From Deltaproteobacteria bacterium (GTDB lineage Bacteria; Myxococcota_A; Polyangia; Polyangiales; Houyiibacteriaceae): a stretch of 13,118 nt of DNA. The stretch is from positions 1 to 13,118 of the forward strand of contig QMMB01000038.1 in assembly GCA_003647035.1 (NCBI GenBank), written 5' to 3'. The notes below the pieces were generated by a model. The model was not told where the DNA came from and did no database searches. It saw nothing but the letters and a program-made list of their open reading frames with translations. The position numbers and the translations under genes were made by a program. Of this stretch, positions 6,829 to 13,118 are shown in pieces. Numbering within the stretch: the first letter of the stretch is position 1; each line of letters starts with the position of its first letter.

Positions 6829-8328
6829 CTAACTGGCGCGCCCAAGGCGGTCGCTCGGGCGCACGAGGAGCCGGCGAGGACGGCTTTCGGGGAGCGCGTT
6901 GAACGCACGCTTCCAATCGGAGAAGCGGCCACCAGCGTGGACCGCGTCGAGCACGGCCAACCCTTCCGCGCGGCCTCCCTGCGCCAGAACGTACTCCACC
7001 CAGGCCCATCGGGCGCTGGTCGCGCGAATGTCAACTCGCCCCTGAACCCCTCGGCGAAGGCGTCGAAGCCGAGACTCGACCAGCGGCATGCCGGCAAAGG
7101 GGGTACCGTCGAGCGGCGTGTTCCGCTTGGCGACGAAAGGTGCGACGCCAAGAGAAAGGGGGATGAGCGATGACAGCTCTTTGCCGAATTCGATGAGCTC
7201 ATCGATGTCGTCATCGGTCTCACTCGGAATGCCGACCATGATGTAGAGCTTCAGGCGTTTCATGCCGTGGCGCCGCGCGAGCTTGGCGGCCTGCCGAAGC
7301 TGCTCTTCCGTGGTCTTGCGCTGGATGACATCGCGCATGCGTTGGCTCGCTCCGTCGCTTGCCGTAGTCAGGATTCGGTGCCCCCCTCTACGAAGCGCGG
7401 CGACGAGATCGTCGTTCAGGCGATCCGCCCGAAGCGATGACAGGCCGACCTCTCGCCCCGAGTCGACGAGGGCGTTGACCACCTCGGTGATCTGCGGGTG
7501 ATCGGTCGTGGCGGCGCCGACCAGGCCTACCTTCTTCGCATCGTCTGGGATCAGCGAGAGAATGCGGTCCTTCTCGACGATCCGCATGCCGTCGTTCGTG
7601 GAGCGGCGCATCACACAGTACGTGCAGCCGCGGTGACAGCCGCGTTCGGGCTCGATCAAGAACATGTTGCGGAGCTCGGTGTGTGGCGTGATGATCTGCG
7701 AGAACGCGGGGAGGGTGGTCGTGTCCGCCTTGTCGATGGGTGGAAGAATGTCGCCGTGTGCGGTCGGCACGAACACGTGGGGCTGGCTCGCCAAGGTACG
7801 CATGGCGCTGTCCTTGGAATCCGACCCGAAGATCACGCCGAGGGCGGTGTGCACCGATTGGTCCGCCTCGCCCATGATCATCGCGTCGACGAAGGGGGCG
7901 AGCGGGAGCGGGTGGCTGAACGTCAGTGGGCCACCCGCCAGGATGAATGGGTGTTGCTCGCTCCGGTCCTCCGCCAACGGGGGGATCCCCGCCAGCTCTA
8001 GAGCCTGGATCAGCCCAGCAAGCTCGGTCTCGTACGCCACGGAGACCGCGATCACAGGGTAGTCGGAGACCGGTCGCAGCTTTTCATAGGTGACGAGTGG
8101 CAAGCGCGACTGCCTCCACGCATCGACGTCGTCAGGCAGAAACGCGCGATGCGCAGTCCGGCCTTCCGTCGCATTGATCGCCCGGTAGATCGTCTGATAC
8201 CCGAGCGACGACATCCCGACGCGATAGGGACTCGGATACAACAGTGCGACCGCCTCCGGGGCATCCTTATCGATGCCCCCGGCCTCGTCGCCCATGCGCG
8301 CCAAAATCGCGCCCTTCAAGTCGCCCAT
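6829..8328 (-). CDS. B12-binding-like radical SAM protein (TIGR03960-like N-half family)
   Basis: This encodes 499 residues. The N-terminal ~215 residues look like a cobalamin-binding-type Rossmann region with the YPSPYRVGMSSLGYQ opening and GGPLTFSHPLPLAPFVD...GEAD pattern; there is no obvious DxHxxG, so cobalamin binding is doubtful. The radical SAM core follows, with the CxxxCxxC cluster motif at C231, C235 and C238 (CHRGCTYC). Later come TASDGASQRMRD (322-333) and LKLYIMVGIPSET (359-371). The layout resembles TIGR03960 proteins, whose reaction is not known to me; many are fused to or beside a DUF2344 domain, and none is present here. The acidic residue of the usual APEAGS motif appears changed to TASDGAS. 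The gene starts at ATG 8328, 27 bases after lepB, so it is probably co-transcribed with it. ATG 8295 is an alternative start. The ribosome-binding site is weak. Confidence 0.85.
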   Translation of the reverse strand: MGDLKGAILARMGDEAGGIDKDAPEAVALLYPSPYRVGMSSLGYQTIYRAINATEGRTAHRAFLPDDVDAWRQSRLPLVTYEKLRPVSDYPVIAVSVAYETELAGLIQALELAGIPPLAEDRSEQHPFILAGGPLTFSHPLPLAPFVDAMIMGEADQSVHTALGVIFGSDSKDSAMRTLASQPHVFVPTAHGDILPPIDKADTTTLPAFSQIITPHTELRNMFLIEPERGCHRGCTYCVMRRSTNDGMRIVEKDRILSLIPDDAKKVGLVGAATTDHPQITEVVNALVDSGREVGLSSLRADRLNDDLVAALRRGGHRILTTASDGASQRMRDVIQRKTTEEQLRQAAKLARRHGMKRLKLYIMVGIPSETDDDIDELIEFGKELSSLIPLSLGVAPFVAKRNTPLDGTPFAGMPLVESRLRRLRRGVQGRVDIRATSARWAWVEYVLAQGGRAEGLAVLDAVHAGGRFSDWKRAFNALPESRPRRLLVRPSDRLGRAS

Positions 8329-8355
8329 CCGGCAAGCCTACGGGGGACGCCAGCG

Positions 8356-9090
8356 TTAGTCGACGCTAGTGCCGACTCGGCTCCAGCGGATGCGTTCCCA
8401 GAGGGAGGCGCGGGTGTTTTTCCAGGACATGTAGATGAACAGGGTCTTCCCCTTGATCCGCGAGCTCGGGACCGCGCCAATCAACGGATTTCGGCTGTCG
8501 TTGGAGCTGTCGCGGTGGTCGCCGAGGACGTAGACGTGGCCCTCCGGGACCTCCACCGGCAGACGGTCGAGCGGGAAATCGTGTTTGGAGTGGCTCATGC
8601 GGTGCGGGGTGCCGTCGACGGTCTCTTCGTAGACCCTGCACGTCGGGTCGAGGTTTTTCTGCTCTTTGCTCGAGCACGGTCCCGAGTCGACGGTGTGCAA
8701 TACTTCTCCGTTGCGCCAGATCTTGCCATCCCGAATGAGAATCTCGTCTCCACCCACGCCGATGACGCGTTTCACGATGTCCTCGTTGTCGGCGGGGCTA
8801 TGGAGGATGATTACGTCGCCTGGGTCGGGGCTGCCCCAGTTCCATACCGCTTCGTCCGTGAACGGCAGGAACAGCCCAAACGGATACTTCGCGACGACGA
8901 CTCGGTCTCCATCGAGGAGGGTGGGCTCCATCGAGGGGCCGTCGATAGCAAACGCTTCGAACAGAGTCACCCGGATGAACAACGCCAGGAGCAGCGCTCC
9001 GCCGATCGTCAGCAGGTTCGACTTCCAGCCGTCACCTGTCTTTTTCGCGCGTGCCCCCTTCGAAGCGGCTTTGTCTTGTGGTTTGCTCAT
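8356..9090 (-). CDS. lepB: Signal peptidase I
   Basis: This encodes 244 residues of the S26 peptidase that removes signal peptides from exported proteins at the outer face of the inner membrane. A lysine-rich cytoplasmic N-terminus (1-23) leads into one membrane anchor (about 26-44). The nucleophile is S53 in IDGPSMEPTL. The general base is K107 in DIVKRVIGVGGDE. The conserved GDHRDSSNDSR follows at 190-200. Two cysteines about 12 residues apart (CSSKEQKNLDPTC) lie in the periplasmic insert and could form a disulfide (inference). I chose ATG 9090 because the longer reading to 9162 adds a non-family stretch and would start upstream of the candidate promoter at 9141-9169. The ribosome-binding site is not obvious. 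The radical SAM gene follows after 27 bases. Confidence 0.93.
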   Translation of the reverse strand: MSKPQDKAASKGARAKKTGDGWKSNLLTIGGALLLALFIRVTLFEAFAIDGPSMEPTLLDGDRVVVAKYPFGLFLPFTDEAVWNWGSPDPGDVIILHSPADNEDIVKRVIGVGGDEILIRDGKIWRNGEVLHTVDSGPCSSKEQKNLDPTCRVYEETVDGTPHRMSHSKHDFPLDRLPVEVPEGHVYVLGDHRDSSNDSRNPLIGAVPSSRIKGKTLFIYMSWKNTRASLWERIRWSRVGTSVD

Positions 9091-9140
9091 TCGTGCGGGA
9101 GTAGCGGCAAGCGGCTCGGGCAGGCACTTTGCTGGCGCGG

Positions 9141-9169
9141 ACGCTAGTCTGCGGGTAGGCATGCGTCAA
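9141..9169 (-). promoter_or_regulatory. Candidate sigma-70-type promoter for lepB and the radical SAM gene
   Basis: On the minus strand, TTGACG (9169-9164) and TAGCGT (9146-9141) are separated by exactly 17 bases. The -35 box matches consensus at five of six positions and the -10 box at three, including the first two and the last. A transcript would start near 9134 and leave a leader of about 45 bases before ATG 9090. It lies in the 87-base gap between two divergent genes. Chance matches are common, so this is tentative. Confidence 0.35.
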
Positions 9170-9177
9170 GCGATCCC

Positions 9178-9900
9178 ATGACGATCCTATGCATCGACAC
9201 TGCTACTGAACACGGCACCGTTGCCGTCGTTCGCGATGATGACTCGATCACCTCCGCGTGCTGGCGCTCGGCCGGCCGCCACGGGGAGAACCTGTTCGGC
9301 TACATCGAATCGGCGTTGGCGGAAGCCGGCGCCTCTCGCGAAGACCTATCGCTGATAGGTGTCGATATCGGGCCCGGCCGATTCACCAGCCTTCGCGTGG
9401 GTCTCGGCACGGCGAAAGGGCTCGCCCTGGGCCTGGAACTGCCCATCGTCGGCGTCAGCTCCCTGCGAGTGCTCGCCCGAGCGATCGAAGCCGACGTAGG
9501 GCTGGTGCGCGTCCCCGTGATGAATGCGTATCGTGGTGACGTGTTTGCGGCGGCGTATCTCATTCGGGAGGACGGTGTGGAAGAGTTGGCGCCCGCACTC
9601 TTCGGCCCGCCCGATGTCGTGTTCGAGCAGATCCGTGACGCCGTTGCGGGTCGACCTGTCGCGGCAGGCGGTGAAGGCGTGCGACCGCACGCGGCGCTGA
9701 TCGAGGCAGCGCTCGATCTGAAAGTCGACCAGGTGCAGATGAACCTCAGTACCTCGACCCCCGAAGCCATCGTGGCGGAGGTCCGGTACACGATGCGCAC
9801 TACCGGCCCAGCGAACTTGGACTCCTTGGAGCCTCAGTACCTTCGCCCGAGCGATGCGAAGTTGCCCGACCGCCCGCTCCGGACCGAGCCGTCCAGCTAG
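9178..9900 (+). CDS. tsaB: tRNA threonylcarbamoyladenosine biosynthesis protein TsaB
   Basis: This encodes 240 residues of the ASKHA-fold partner of TsaD (YeaZ family). TsaB is a non-catalytic scaffold that pairs with TsaD and TsaE to transfer threonylcarbamoyl to A37 of tRNAs reading ANN codons. The N-terminus MTILCIDTATEHGTVAV is the typical first phosphate-like loop. GPGRFTSLRVGLGTAKGLA at 65-83 is the family signature, but Ser71 replaces the usual glycine of FTGLR. The C-terminal LEPQYLRP is also typical of TsaB. The start at ATG 9178 is supported by the family N-terminus; the Shine-Dalgarno sequence is poor. Its TAG stop shares a CTAG with the convergent gene. It is not TsaD, which is longer and carries the metal-binding HxxxH histidines. 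Confidence 0.92.
   Translation: MTILCIDTATEHGTVAVVRDDDSITSACWRSAGRHGENLFGYIESALAEAGASREDLSLIGVDIGPGRFTSLRVGLGTAKGLALGLELPIVGVSSLRVLARAIEADVGLVRVPVMNAYRGDVFAAAYLIREDGVEELAPALFGPPDVVFEQIRDAVAGRPVAAGGEGVRPHAALIEAALDLKVDQVQMNLSTSTPEAIVAEVRYTMRTTGPANLDSLEPQYLRPSDAKLPDRPLRTEPSS
9897..9900. other. Shared CTAG: interlocked stop codons of tsaB and the GT5-like gene
   Basis: The plus-strand TAG (9898-9900) ends tsaB, and the same palindromic CTAG read on the minus strand (9899-9897) ends the convergent gene. The genes overlap by four bases and leave no room for a terminator between them. Confidence 0.9.
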
Positions 9901-11300
9901 CTCGCGTGTGCGGAGATCGCTTCGCGGTAGGCGCGCTCGTAGAGCCGAGTCGTGCGCTCCCACGAATGGTCAATGAGCATGACCCTGCTCTGCATGTCGC
10001 GGAACGGCTTGTTGTGGGCGAATGCGGCAGCTCCGCGTTGCACGGCCGAGAGCAGGGACCTCGTGGTGGGCTCGTCGTAGAGAATCCCCGAGCCCGTCTT
10101 CAACGACGCTTCGGCGTCCACCACCTCGTCGGCCAGGCCGCCGTCACGCTGCACAATCGGCAGTGCGCCATATCGCTGAGCCAGCATTTGGATGTTGTCG
10201 GACGGCGCTTCGCGTCCTGGCGCCACGATGAAGTCGCTTGCCGCGATCAGAGCGTGCCGAAAGGGCTCGTCGTTCCCGGTCTTGATCTGAATGCGGTCAG
10301 GCCACTGGTCCCAGAGCTCCTCGTAGATGGCGATCAGCTCCCCGTCACCTTCGAGTTGCACCACGAGCTGCACGTCGTTGCGCAAAAAGTCGGGTCCGAT
10401 TTTCGCAAGTAGCGCCATGCCGTCGTCATGGACGCTGCCGATTGCGCCGAACAGCGGCACGTCGCTTCGCACCGGCAAGGTTAGGTCGTGCTGTAGCTCT
10501 GCCTTGCACTTGTCCTTCCCCTCCATATCGAACGGATCGAAGCGGGCAGGGACGTGCCCGTCGGTGGCGGGGTTCCAAAGCGCGGGATCGATCCCGTGGC
10601 GCACGCCGACCAGCTTTGACTCGATCTCTCGAAACACAGCACCCAACGCCTCGTCGTTGTCGGGCCGCTGCAGGCGGTGCGCGTAGTTTGGGGAAAGGGT
10701 CGTGACCCGATCGGCGGTCAGTAGCCCGGCCCTGAGGACGTTGATGCCATCTGCGTCACGGGCCTCGTCACCCAGTCCGATCGATTCCGCATCGCCCGCA
10801 TCGAAACGGCCCTGATGCGAAGCGTCGTACACCGTCAATACAGAGGGCAAGTCGGGCAGCGCCGACCGTAGGCGCGCGACCACAGCGGCGGCGGCCCACC
10901 CATGGGCGTGCACCATGTCGTAGTCGTCCGCGTTCTGGCGAATCAACTCGGTCACTGCCGACGCGAAGACTCCGACCCTCGATGCGTCGAGCGGCTCGCC
11001 ATCGCTGGTGAGGGAGTCGGCCGACAACAGAACCTCTTCGTTACCGATGAACGTCAGCCCTACGCCGTCGGGGGTGCGGCCCGTGTACAATTCGCACGAC
11101 CACGCTCTGCCGCCAAGCTCGACCTCGAGCTTGGTGAGGCGCCGCGCGAGCGCGAGCTTCGCGATGTCGATGTGCCCGTAGAGCGGGGACACCATGTCGA
11201 CGGCGTGGTCCGCACGGCGCATCACTTTGGCCAGGGTCGCTACGTCCTGGGCGTCTTGAGCAGACGTAAACGCTTGTGGGGCAATGAAAAGAATTCGCAA
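9897..11300 (-). CDS. Glycogen synthase-like (GT5-type) protein with substituted catalytic residues
   Basis: This encodes 467 residues, with GlgA-like length and two-domain GT-B architecture. Recognisable landmarks are the first strand RILFIAPQAF, VHAHGW (130-135), TLSPNYAHRL, HGIDPALWNPATD, and RYGALPIVQRDGGLADEV. However, the ADP-glucose-binding KTGGL near residue 15 reads QDAQD. HDWHA reads HGWAA (A136). The R...K pair of SRLTSQKG reads GSVHDDG (S289, G294). SRFEPCGL reads GREAPSDN (A365). All alignments are from memory of E. coli GlgA. Normal alpha-1,4-glucan synthesis is therefore unlikely; it may be a pseudoenzyme or have another substrate. The start is TTG 11300, since the first strand of the fold begins there and I see no better start upstream. 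The stop overlaps tsaB. Alternatives are another GT4/GT5 transferase. Confidence 0.82.
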   Translation of the reverse strand: MRILFIAPQAFTSAQDAQDVATLAKVMRRADHAVDMVSPLYGHIDIAKLALARRLTKLEVELGGRAWSCELYTGRTPDGVGLTFIGNEEVLLSADSLTSDGEPLDASRVGVFASAVTELIRQNADDYDMVHAHGWAAAAVVARLRSALPDLPSVLTVYDASHQGRFDAGDAESIGLGDEARDADGINVLRAGLLTADRVTTLSPNYAHRLQRPDNDEALGAVFREIESKLVGVRHGIDPALWNPATDGHVPARFDPFDMEGKDKCKAELQHDLTLPVRSDVPLFGAIGSVHDDGMALLAKIGPDFLRNDVQLVVQLEGDGELIAIYEELWDQWPDRIQIKTGNDEPFRHALIAASDFIVAPGREAPSDNIQMLAQRYGALPIVQRDGGLADEVVDAEASLKTGSGILYDEPTTRSLLSAVQRGAAAFAHNKPFRDMQSRVMLIDHSWERTTRLYERAYREAISAHAS

Positions 11301-11387
11301 AGTGCTGGACCATAGCGACTGTTGGCCTCGGCGCCACGTGGAAAACCCGGCTTGCGGCGTCCCCAGGCTGGTTCAGGCTCATCTTCC

Positions 11388-12293
11388 ATGGCGGAGCGCG
11401 GAAAAATCGCAGTTACTGGCGCATCGGGGCTCGTGGGCAGCGAGTTGGTGTCGATGCTTCGGCGCGATGGCTTCGAGGTCCGCCGTCTGGTGAGGCGCCC
11501 CGCAAAGGCAGACGATGAAGTTCGCTGGGATCCCGACGCGGGGACCATCGACGCGGAGGGTCTCCGAGGAATCACGGGGGCGGTTCACCTGGCAGGCGAC
11601 AACGTCGCTTCGGGGCGTTGGACGAAGGCGAAGAAGGCGAAGATCCGCGACAGCAGGGTTCGTGGAACCGCGCTCCTCGCGGGCGCGCTGGCCAAGTTGT
11701 CACCCAAGCCGCGGGTGTTGATTTCGGCGTCGGCAGTCGGGTATTACGGTGCATGCGGTGAAGAGGCGCTCGACGAGAGCGCCGCCCAGGGCGCCGGCTT
11801 TCTCGCGTCCGTGTGTGGCGAGTGGGAGGCCGCGGCTGCCAGCGTGCGGGAGGTAGGGATTCGTGTCGTGCAAGCGCGGATCGGCATCGTGCTTGCGCCT
11901 CGCGGTGGAGCGCTTGGAAAAATGAAGATGCCGTTCTTGCTCGGCGTTGGCGGGCGCATCGGTGACGGGCAGCAATACATGAGCTGGATCACTTTGGAGG
12001 ACTTGGTGTCCGCGTTGGTGTTCGCGTTGCAACGCGAGGGGCTCGAGGGCCCCGTGAACTTCGTCTCGCCTACGCCGGTCACCAATGCTGACTTCACCTC
12101 GACGCTGGGCCGTGTGCTCAAGCGCCCCACTGTTTTCTCCGTCCCGAAGTTCGCACTGCGGCTCGGTGTTGGCTCGGACATGGCCAACGAGATGCTGCTC
12201 GGCGGCTCGCGCGTCATCCCCGCCTCGCTTCACGCGCACGGCTTTCGGTGGGAGCACACGACGCTCGAACCCGCGCTCCGTTCGCTGTTGTAG
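11388..12293 (+). CDS. TIGR01777 (YfcH/SDR39U1-type) NAD(P)-binding epimerase-like protein
   Basis: This encodes 301 residues, the normal size for the family. The extended-SDR nucleotide fold opens with AVTGASGLVG (TGxxGxxG at 10-17). ISASAVGYYG at 112-121 is the family hallmark, replacing the classic YxxxK region. It is followed by the SWITLEDLV pattern and a C-terminal DUF1731 domain (about 235-301, with ANEMLLGGSRVIPASLHAHGF). The substrate is not known for the family; homologues are annotated as sugar-nucleotide epimerases or cell-division inhibitor-like (SulA-type) proteins without firm evidence. I chose ATG 11388 because the Rossmann strand starts directly after it; an in-frame TTG at 11322 would add 22 low-complexity residues. 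The ribosome-binding site is weak (AGG about 10 bases upstream). It is divergent from the GT5-like gene, with 87 bases between the two starts. Confidence 0.9.
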   Translation: MAERGKIAVTGASGLVGSELVSMLRRDGFEVRRLVRRPAKADDEVRWDPDAGTIDAEGLRGITGAVHLAGDNVASGRWTKAKKAKIRDSRVRGTALLAGALAKLSPKPRVLISASAVGYYGACGEEALDESAAQGAGFLASVCGEWEAAAASVREVGIRVVQARIGIVLAPRGGALGKMKMPFLLGVGGRIGDGQQYMSWITLEDLVSALVFALQREGLEGPVNFVSPTPVTNADFTSTLGRVLKRPTVFSVPKFALRLGVGSDMANEMLLGGSRVIPASLHAHGFRWEHTTLEPALRSLL

Positions 12294-12342
12294 CGTTGCG
12301 CCTTGTTTGACCGGCCGTCGGGCTTCGACCGACACTGCCAGG

Positions 12343-13118
12343 GTGCCGAGAGCGACCGTGTCATGGAGTGCGTGGGCGTCGGGCCTGGCGTTCTTCCTTG
12401 CGGGCTTGTTTCCGCTGTTCAACGCCGACGCCTATGGTCACCTCGCCCAGGGCCGGCAGATCGTCGCGCTCGGACGGGTCCCCCAGGTCGATCTGTTTTC
12501 GTTCTGGCAGCCGACGCCTCAGCCCTGGAAGAACTACGAGTGGGCCTACGACGGGGTGACCTGGCTGGTCTACGATCACCTGGGCGCGAACGCGTTGATC
12601 CTTCTCAAGTGCCTTGCGCTCGGCGCGCTCGGCTATCTACTCGTCCGCTTGTCTGACCGACTGGCTCGCGGGGTCGAGCTCGCCGCGCCCCTGACCCTCA
12701 CCGCGCTCCTGCTCGCGCTTCCCGTTGCCCGGTTTCGATTCACTACACGGCCACAGATCGTCGGCCTGCTCCTGCCCGCAGTGCTCCTCGTAGGCATTGC
12801 CGCGCTCTACGAGAAGCGGGTGTCCTCCCGGCGAAAGGCGTGGATCCTCGCGGGGCTCGGACTGCTGCATGTCGCTTGGGTCAACGCTCATGGGTCCCAT
12901 CTCTTTGGCGTGGCCATCACGCTCATCTTCGTGGCCTTCTCGCTTCGGACCTCCGCGCTTCGCTGGATGATCGGTCTGTTGTTCCTCCAAGTCGCTGCGA
13001 CGGGGTGCACGCCGTTCGGCTTCTCGATCGCCACTGACGCGATCTCGCACGTGCTTCGCCCAGAGTATCGCGAGCTCGTCGTCGAGTGGGCCGCATGGTC
13101 GCCAAAGGACCCACTCCG
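12343..13118 (+). CDS. Polytopic membrane protein, GT-C glycosyltransferase-like, 5' part (3' end outside window)
   Basis: The reading frame is open from the start to the window edge, giving 258 residues. After a first membrane helix (about 9-26) comes DAYGHLAQGRQIVALGRVP at 29-47, then DLFSFWQP and PWKNYEWAYD at 61-70. This D..(W)HL..G..I...G.vP..D.FS...PW...EW layout recurs in large bacterial membrane proteins related to GT-C transferases, in which an acidic residue in the first periplasmic loop is catalytic; D29 would be the candidate (inference). At least five more hydrophobic segments follow. Substrate and function cannot be assigned. The start is uncertain: GTG 12343, GTG 12358 and TTG 12307 are in frame, and none has a good Shine-Dalgarno sequence. 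It lies 49 bases after the epimerase gene and may share its transcript. Confidence 0.7.
   Translation, partial: MPRATVSWSAWASGLAFFLAGLFPLFNADAYGHLAQGRQIVALGRVPQVDLFSFWQPTPQPWKNYEWAYDGVTWLVYDHLGANALILLKCLALGALGYLLVRLSDRLARGVELAAPLTLTALLLALPVARFRFTTRPQIVGLLLPAVLLVGIAALYEKRVSSRRKAWILAGLGLLHVAWVNAHGSHLFGVAITLIFVAFSLRTSALRWMIGLLFLQVAATGCTPFGFSIATDAISHVLRPEYRELVVEWAAWSPKDPL

Noticed and set aside
9091..9162. 24-residue longer N-terminus for LepB starting at 9162
   Set aside because: It would start 15 bases from tsaB and inside the candidate promoter. The lysine-rich stretch and anchor after ATG 9090 form a complete, normal LepB start.
11334..11341. CCACGTGG palindrome between the divergent GT5-like and epimerase genes as an operator
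   Set aside because: It is one eight-base palindrome without a repeat or clear promoter boxes, which is not enough to support a binding site.
12316..12334. GTCGG-loop-CCGAC hairpin between the epimerase and the membrane-protein gene
   Set aside because: It is a five-base-pair stem with a seven-base loop and no T-tract. In GC-rich DNA this is expected by chance.

Overview
The window is a dense, GC-rich bacterial segment with strongly G/C-biased third codon positions. It holds eleven protein-coding genes and no stretch of 300 bases without a gene; the longest gaps are under 100 bases. I see no RNA gene, insertion sequence, CRISPR array, integrase or attachment site, and it reads as ordinary chromosome. 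A Gram-negative cell is likely. The radical SAM variant, the shape of LepB and the general protein style suggest Myxococcota or a neighbouring (formerly deltaproteobacterial) lineage, but this is inference and a phylogeny would be needed.

Region 1 (1-6818, + strand) is the end of a respiratory complex I operon: the 3' end of nuoF, then nuoJ, nuoK, nuoL, nuoM and nuoN. Stops and starts overlap or nearly touch (GTGA for F/J, 6 bases for J/K, 4 bases for K/L, ATGA for L/M, TGATG for M/N), so translation is probably coupled. The fragment begins at the iron-sulfur motif of NuoF, the NADH-side electron input. NuoJ, K, L, M and N are membrane-arm subunits, and L, M and N are the antiporter-like proton channels. 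Two things are unusual. NuoF is followed directly by NuoJ with no G, H or I between them. NuoL also carries about 190 extra residues after its last membrane helix, starting with a PKD-like stretch.

Region 2 (6829-9090, - strand) is a two-gene unit convergent to nuo: lepB (signal peptidase I), then a radical SAM protein with a B12-binding-like N-terminal region. A candidate promoter for this unit lies at 9141-9169.

Region 3 (9178-11300) pairs tsaB (+), needed for the t6A modification of tRNA, with a convergent gene for a glycogen-synthase-like (GT5-type) protein (-). Their stop codons interlock on one CTAG. The GT5-like protein lacks most residues that make GlgA an enzyme.

Region 4 (11388-13118, + strand) holds a TIGR01777/YfcH-type NAD(P)-binding epimerase-like gene and the 5' part of a polytopic membrane protein that looks like a GT-C glycosyltransferase and runs off the window.

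I found no defence system, biosynthetic cluster or other clear new system. The points most worth checking are the NuoL C-terminal extension and the apparently inactivated glycogen synthase homologue.
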